The position numbers and the translations under genes were made by a program. From NCBI RefSeq assembly GCF_001625305.1, contig NW_017802935.1, positions 3,020,163 to 3,084,162 of the forward strand: 64,000 nucleotides of DNA. Direction: 5' to 3'. The notes beneath the pieces are model-generated. The model did not search any database. It was not told the DNA's origin and saw only the letters and a list, made by a program, of their open reading frames with translations. The stretch comes from Branchiostoma belcheri. Taxonomy: Eukaryota; Chordata; Leptocardii; Amphioxiformes; Branchiostomatidae. Shown here piece by piece: positions 57,601 to 64,000 of the stretch. Positions within the stretch are counted from its first letter, which is position 1, and every line of letters starts with the position of its first letter.

Positions 57601-60600
57601 GTCTTGCAAAGGATGAAGAGGATAAGCACCTGTAAGTAAACAAGTACACGGGGTATAACTCTTACTCTTCTGAGTAAGTGTGTTGGATTCTTTAATGTGC
57701 AGAGGTTTGATGCTATATATAGTCTTCCAGCTAGCTTTATATGCATCTAAAAGGACAGTCTACCTTATTATTATTGTGCAGTAGTTGTACAGAATACAAT
57801 GATTGACAGCAGTGTGATATTACATAATGTCGTAATGATACCAGTCTACAAGATCTTTATGAACAAAATTAAACTACCACCCTATGTATGTGTACCGGAT
57901 GTTTGTCTACTGCAGTGATCAAACCACTAGACCAACCAAAGCATGTGAGTTATAAAGCAATCACCTGGTTGTCCCAAAACCTTGGCCTGAGACCTTCAGT
58001 AGATCCATAGACATATATATATAGATGCAGTATTAGATAACTATATGTTTATGGATTTTGTAGGACTTCATGTAACCTGTATTTTGATATATTTATTCTG
58101 ACCCTGGCCTCTTCCCTCATGGCCTCAATAAAAAGTAGCCTGCAGGCTGATTTGAGTATTTCATAAATAAACAAACTTAGAGGTTCAAACAAAAAACAAT
58201 GTACACCTTTTCCTTTTTGTACTGCATTGCATGTTAAATAATTATTGCCATACATTGTACCTTGTACAATTGTCATGCAATAAAGTTCTTCTATGTTGCA
58301 TAAAGTACACTCTATACCTGTTCAGTGCAAAAGGAGTTTTTTAGGAGTTGTTACTCCAGCAACTGGATAGATTTTGAAAACTGTCAAACATTTCAAGTAG
58401 CATCCACTACTTTCATAAGTGACTGTCATAGATGAAAAGTAGTGGATGCTACTTGACAGTTTTCAAAATTTATCCAGTTGCTGGATGTCTAACCTTTGTC
58501 GACGTACCTAAGGTAGATAAGTGAGAACTTCACGCACTTGTGTCATTAATAGCCTCTGTACACTTGAAGAAGCCACACAGGTGAAACCGGTCGTGTGACA
58601 GGCTGAATAAAAGTTCTAAACAGGAAATGTGCAGCTCCAGATGTCTTACTGAGGGACGACTGTGTGTGCGAGATGTCGGTTAGCTTGAGAAATGAATCCC
58701 CTCTACTATATACTTCGTCGACATACCTGTTCAGTAGTTCTTGTCCAGAGAATGGCCAGTAGGAAGGTTGCAGCCATGGCTGGAGTGATGCTGCCTGACA
58801 TGAACTGTATGTAGATGAAGAGTTGAGCTCCCTGAGCACCCTTCACAAACGGGATCCAGGCTATACTCACTAACACCATCACTAACACTGCCACTCTGGA
58901 ACAACATGTTTCAGGTATTATAACTAAGGTTGTTGCTGCGATATTTTAATAAAACTCAGGGACAGGATAAGTTCAAATAAATGTACACTAGAAGTGTGTA
59001 AAATAGCCTTAAAGACGTGCATGATATCTGTACTTGATACGGCAAAAGGCTGTTAAAGCTATTACTTATATCACAAGACAGTGTGTTGTATGGTACAATT
59101 TCAACAGTACAGGAATTTCCCACTTTTATTTTACATGCAAAATATTGGCACACAATTGTGAGGATATCATTCTATCATATTGCACAAGAAACCAATTATC
59201 ACAAAATTTATTTTACTTGATACATATAGAATGCTCAGCATGTATTCCATATCAAAAAAAGCACCAGTTCGATCATGGGTCAACCCATGTAAAAAGCCTG
59301 TGTGATACACATAGTTATGTTATACCATTGGGCTGGAACACTGGTATCAAACTTTGTCCTGGCCCAGCTATGACATAAAATGGGATACTTCTTTTTTAAG
59401 CGAGTAAATGTCAGATAAGTTCTTGTTAACTGTTCTGAGTTTAACAAGACCAGCTGACCCACCTGCCCACGATCATGAGTTCCTTCTGTGATGCGTCCCT
59501 GCGGATGTTTCTCCACACGTCCATGGTGAAGATGGTGCTGGAACTGTTAAAAACTGAGGTGAGGGAACTCATCAGGGCTGCCACCATCACTGACAACATC
59601 AGGCCTCGTAAACCTAGAGGGATGGGAAAAAAATTAGGCCACAAGAGTTCTTTTAAGAACTATTCTATCTGACTTTGGAGCCTTCTGCAGAAATCTACAT
59701 TGTTCAGACAGTGTTATACAGTTCCCTAAGGCTTGTTTAGTCCATCCATGAGTGTCCTGTCCCAGCCACATGTAAATTACTTTCCTTTATAATCAGTACA
59801 TGCATCCTGGTGAGTTTATTGGCTCTCAGAAACATACATGTAAGACTAGATCCAGACATGCCCAGATAGCCAGACATTCAGCTTGGAAGCACCTTTATTA
59901 ATTAATATCAAATTCAAACTAACACTTTGTTTGAAAACTTTAGGTAATATGGGCAATTGTGGTGGAGTGGAAACCACATCAGATTAAAGTGACCTACTTA
60001 CCATCATAAAGTCACCCAGTGATTAGTAATAATAGGAATTCTCTGTTTAGTCTGGATGCCAGCCATTATATATGAAGCTGTCCATTTGCTTCCTAGCCAG
60101 TCTACCAGCCTTCAGAGGTGGCTGCTGAGAAAGAGTTGAAATTGGCCAAATAGACATACAACATGCCAGCGGAGTTAGTCTGCTATAAAGGGAGTACATT
60201 TTCTGTACCTGCCAAAGCCTGGTAGAGGCTATGATAAAGTTAAAAACACTGACATCCAGTCTATTTTTAGTCTCTGCATGTGCTGCTCTCTGGCTCTGGA
60301 AACAATGCACAGGAAGTACAGTTGTAACACTGTGTGACCCCTGACCAGGAAGTGTGACCTCTGACCAGAAAAGTGTGACCTCTGACCTGCAGGCATGAGT
60401 CCCAGCACCAGCTGAGGGTAGGCCGTGTTGCTGCATCCTGATTGGCTCTCGCACACCTGCTGACAGATGATTGGATCGGCACAGCCTACGATATCTGGGG
60501 GAATACATGTAGAAGATCAAAGCTGTATAACTAAGCATCTTGGAACCAATTTTGTTATCTCATTCAACTGCAGTACATGTATTCACTATTCATTTTATAA

Positions 60601-63600
60601 CGGAACATTACATTTATTGAAGGCTATTAAGAGCGTTAACGTTACAATATATATAAGTTTATCTTTTTTGTGCTCAATTCGTTACAATGGATAACAAGTC
60701 TTAGAATCTTCTATATCAATTGTTATCTAGAATGTTAATCTTGATCTAAAAATTAATCTTGGCACTCTGTGGAGAAACAAAAATTTCTTGAATAGAAACC
60801 ATATTAACTTGAGACTAACAATGTTTTATGACTATACATTTTCTGACTTGATCAGAAATTTCAGACATTCAGGATTATATCATATAGTCTATTAGTAAAA
60901 GTCAGCCATTGCAAGAATTTGACAGAAATAGATTTAGAAGTACCTGGGTACAGGACTCGACTGATCATTCCAGGCATGACTATAAGGAACATTGGCAGCA
61001 TCTTCAAGAACATGGTGACCACACAGCCACCCTTGGCATGGGAAAGGGACTCAGCAGCCAAGCATCTCTGGACTATAACCTGAAAAACATATAGTCAACA
61101 TGTTATATAATTATATTGTATGAAAGACTCAAGTTTTAGTTTATTGAACTATCAAAGTGAGAAAGCGTTATGCTTATTTATTTCCATTAGGCTCGTAGCC
61201 CACATAAGTACAGAAACTATACTTAAAATACTTTTAAAACAGTTCAAATTGCAGGATAATAATAGAATATAACAAAAATACCATGACAATGGGGGAGGAT
61301 GAAACTGTGAAATTACATATTGACTAAGTTTTGTTTCTGTCCTTGGTACTGAAAAGTAAGTATTAGAGGCTACAGCTATATGATGGCCACCTGTTAACTG
61401 TGACCATTTTTCTTCCTTTGCATGGTCACTCTGCAATTTTCATGGATGAATGCTACTAAATTAAATGTATATAGGTTACGTCTAGCTTATTGTAGAATTA
61501 TTGTAGTATAGGTTTCCTAGAACTACATCAATATGGAACAAACTTCCTTGTAAATGCTTTCCAAATGGGTATACATGTAACCTTAACCTTTTCAAGTCTA
61601 GGTTGAACAAACGTCTGTCTCTACAGTTCCTTAATGTAACCCAAACATGTAACTGCTTCATATGAGCCTTGTTTTGTGGTGAAAATTGAAGTATGTAAAA
61701 AAGTTTACTTCTAGTTCAAGCTCACAAACAACAGGTTGAGGTTACAACACTGTGGTATATAGATATAGAATACAACACGGGGTATTCCGTATCGCCTGAG
61801 GTATCGGCCCGACCGCGCGTCGGATCGCCCGGCGGCCGCAGGCCGGAGGGCGATCTGACTCGCGGGAGGGCCGAGCCTGAGGGCGATGCGGAATACACCG
61901 TGTTGTATTTTATTTATGTCATACCCACCCAAGAAAACACGCCTTTCAATGCAAGATGAGCCAAAAGTTGGTGCCACTGAACCCTAAAATGCAACAACAT
62001 CAGTTCCAACGTCCGGATTCTGTATTCGAATTTTCGAAAGGGGCACAAGCGGGTAGGGCGAAACGCGTTCGAATCGTTTTATGGAAGCCATGGAAGCGTT
62101 CGATAACGGGTTCCGGACCGGGCCGTACCGTAAAGTACGGCCCGATCTGGAACCCGTTATCGAACGTTATCGCGGCCCAGGTATGATATAATAACTTTTA
62201 CATTACCTGATCTGTACACCAGTACCACACGGATGCTATGAAGATCCCAGCAAACCCCGGCCAGGGAAAGTCAGCTGTTTCTGCTCCCCGGATCATGTGT
62301 AAGGCATCGGAGGGCGGTTTGCCACACTTCTCCAGGACAGTGTGGTTGCCGACAGTCGTGATGGCCTGTGGATACTTCTCATACAACCCCTCCATTCCTC
62401 CAACAACATGGAAACCTGTGTCAACAAACAAGTCAATTACTTGGCTAGTTTCAAATTGTAGTACTGTGGATCTATAAATTAGATGTTTCCTCTTTTGAGG
62501 TGAAGTAGAATACTTTTAAAATAGAAGAGAGTATGTGACACAACTTCTTTTTGACTGGCACACAAGGGCAGATCCCAAAAGGCTCACAGTTCAGAAAATG
62601 AGCACAAAGCACTTATGGGTTCTTCAAGTACTGGGTTGACATTCAAGTACATTTTGTACCATTTCTATCACCACTTAGTATTTTAGTAGTGTACCTTTTC
62701 TTTTACATGTACTTGTAGTCATTTTAACCAGTTGCTATGAAATACTGACAATTTAGCCTTCAGCATTTGTTAGGTAGAAAATCACAAGCATGGACCCATT
62801 AAACTCACTGCGTATGGTGACGACAAGAGCCCCGATAACCATCAGTACAGTCTGCATGGTGTCCATCATCATCACAGCACGCAGGCGACCTGGTAACATG
62901 GAGGAGAACAGATTCAAGTTAATATGTTGTTACATGTGAATAGTATAATTACATTTCTTACAAACAACCAATAGTACACACCATGACACTCAGAGCTGTG
63001 GGTATATCCCTAAAGGACAGACAATTTGATTTATAAGATTATACTATCTTTAGTTATTACTTGTGGAAATTGGTTTCTAAAATCAATAAAAGTATGGGGC
63101 AATTCCACTATCCTTATTAGAGCGCTGTAGATTTTAAAACAGGCAGGCTAACAAAAGTCTGAAACTGACCACTAAGAGGATGCTTATCATCATTCATACT
63201 CTTTGAAAAGATGAAGCATTTACAAAGTTTAGTCTTCAATTAAAGGTGACGCAAAGATGCCAAAATGCCTTTGGTTTCAAGAGAAGTGCCATAGTCTTCT
63301 TGCCATACAATTCATTGTCCATAGAAATATATACTAGTACATGTAATAAAAAGTCTGTACAGCCTGACTTCAGAAACACAGACCAGTGAAGTTGATATAC
63401 TGTGATACTGACATACCTGTGAGAGTGAAGAAGCCAGTGATGATGATGAGTACTGCTACAGACAAGAACAGGTTCCAGTCCAGAGCTTGTTGGATGAACA
63501 GTGCACCAGCATACACATCCACCTGACAATGTGGGCAACAACACTTTAGCAGGTCAAATAGCAAACTTTATGGTTTTTTGTTCACAACCACTTGTTTAAC

Positions 63601-64000
63601 AAGAGCCGATGTTTTGATATCTGTCTGTCCATTATCTAGGGCAATTATATATATTATGACTGGTTTACTGTGCACTAAAGCTTTTTTTTTTGCAAACAAT
63701 ACAGTCCGAAACATAAAGTACATGTAATTGTTACATACTATATTTTTTCTAATTTATTACAATGTATAACAATATTGAAATACATGTATGTGGTTCCAAA
63801 TGTATAATTATATTGTTATATTGCAAACAGGTTGCAAAAAGTTCAGCTGTTTTACAGGAGATTGCATGTTCATCTATGATATGTGTTAGTACAAGAGGGT
63901 ATTGAAGGGACTTACAGATATCTTGGTCAGGATGTACATGAGAAGGGAGAGCACAGTGGCATAGACCCTCAGTCTCCTACTCTTGAACCTTTTGTGAAGG
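54696..64000 (-). CDS. SLC5A11: SLC5 sodium/solute cotransporter, SLC5A11 (SMIT2)-like, N-terminus missing
   Basis: Eleven minus-strand exons join in frame: 63916-64000 (continues off the edge), 63417-63522, 62809-62889, 62207-62415, 60944-61079, 60387-60494, 59463-59613, 58727-58895, 57198-57410, 55738-55960 and 54696-54877. They give the C-terminal 553 residues of a family of ~670. Diagnostic segments, in order: [108 protein letters not shown] and LTWWTRHST, and the last helix [20 protein letters not shown] before the stop. [17 protein letters not shown] and the [12 protein letters not shown] stretch favour SMIT2 (Na+/myo-inositol) over the glucose SGLTs, but SLC5A9/10-like is possible. The Ser residues of the Na2 site (SSLTS) are kept. 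[15 protein letters not shown] replaces the usual TGGLAAVIYTDTLQT. It acts in the plasma membrane. Confidence 0.85.
54985..55600. repeat. ~67-bp minisatellite in last SLC5 intron
   Basis: About nine copies of TTCAGCACCAAGGACAGCCA + TGACAGTAAARATGCCACA + GATAGCTGTGTCAGTGTGAA. TTCAGCACCAAGGAC is the inverse of the core in the 33981-34550 array. Confidence 0.85.
56050..57190. mobile_element. Palindromic repeat element interrupted by assembly gap
   Basis: GAAGGTTAGACATCCAGGTA, CAAGCAACTGGATATGATTT and CAGACGTTTCAGCTAGTATC at the left are met by the same phrases at 57005-57185, partly in inverse order. N bases fill 56667-56999 (333), so the true length is unknown. The gap lies between SLC5 exons 55738-55960 and 57198-57410, whose phases match, so no coding exon need be missing. 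Confidence 0.6.
58351..58484. mobile_element. 134-bp near-perfect palindrome in SLC5 intron
   Basis: CCAGCAACTGGATA..TTTTGAAAACTGTCA..AGTAGCATCCACTACTTT is mirrored by AAAGTAGTGGATGCTACT..TGACAGTTTTCAAAA..ATCCAGTTGCTGG. It is a compact relative of the 56050-57190 element. Confidence 0.75.
61769..61909. mobile_element. 141-bp GC-rich MITE
   Basis: AATACAACACGGGGTATTCC and GGAATACACCGTGTTGTATT form imperfect 20-21-bp terminal inverted repeats. The interior is strongly GC-rich and itself roughly palindromic (ATCGCCTGAGG/CCTGAGGGCGAT). Confidence 0.75.
61915..62190. mobile_element. 276-bp MITE with long internal hairpin
   Basis: TATGTCATACC and GGTATGATATA bound the segment (one mismatch as inverted repeats). 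Inside, CGTTCGATAACGGGTTCC at 62097-62114 pairs perfectly with 62149-62166, with a second nested pair GGGCCGTAC/GTACGGCCC. It directly follows the 61769-61909 MITE and ends 17 bases before an SLC5 exon border. Confidence 0.75.

Overview
The window looks like a chordate-type invertebrate genome, most likely amphioxus (Branchiostoma). Genes are split by short to medium introns with GT-AG borders, intergenic DNA is AT-rich, and tandem repeats, small inverted-repeat elements and a tRNA-derived SINE are dense. The protein families (SLC5, ABI, UBE2E, Link, CUB, LRR receptor) are animal ones. The species call is inference. There is one assembly gap (N) at 56667-56999. Exon models were built by hand from the sequence; every join quoted below keeps the reading frame.

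Left part (1-15.6 kb): the first coding exon of a UBE2E-type ubiquitin-conjugating enzyme (minus, 3888-4018; the rest lies beyond the left edge), then a complete three-exon ABI-like gene (minus, 9504-15599). Its 4.6-kb intron 1 carries a candidate 2.4-kb DNA transposon with perfect 18-bp terminal inverted repeats.

Middle desert (15.6-31.5 kb): almost all repeat DNA. It includes a triplicated ~330-bp block whose copies carry splice-like edges, a MITE with ~32-bp ends, a 2.5-kb fold-back element built partly from tRNA-like units, and three families of tandem repeats. Only two weak single-exon candidates were found (18290 plus, 20622 minus).

Extracellular-protein cluster (31.5-53.5 kb): a secreted coiled-coil plus Link-domain protein (plus, 31798-33561), a two-CUB protein with a hydrophobic C-terminus (plus, 40580-45118), an intronless LRR type I membrane receptor with a tandem tyrosine-repeat tail (minus, 46503-48722), and an unrecognised acidic single-pass membrane protein (plus, 49885-53519). 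All are predicted to be secreted or at the cell surface. A shared pathway is not shown by the sequence.

Right part (54.6-64 kb): eleven exons of an SLC5 sodium/solute cotransporter, closest by eye to SLC5A11/SMIT2 (minus; the N-terminus lies beyond the right edge), tail-to-tail with the acidic membrane-protein gene. Its introns hold a minisatellite, palindromic MITEs and the gap.

Most striking items: the pYxN-bearing repeat tail of the LRR receptor with a frameshifted 3' extension; the ABI paralogue without an SH3 domain; a 1.87-kb inverted-repeat element enclosing a promoter-like, open segment; the tRNA-bearing fold-back element; and one core motif (GTCCTTGGTGCTGAA) that recurs in separate minisatellites across 31 kb.
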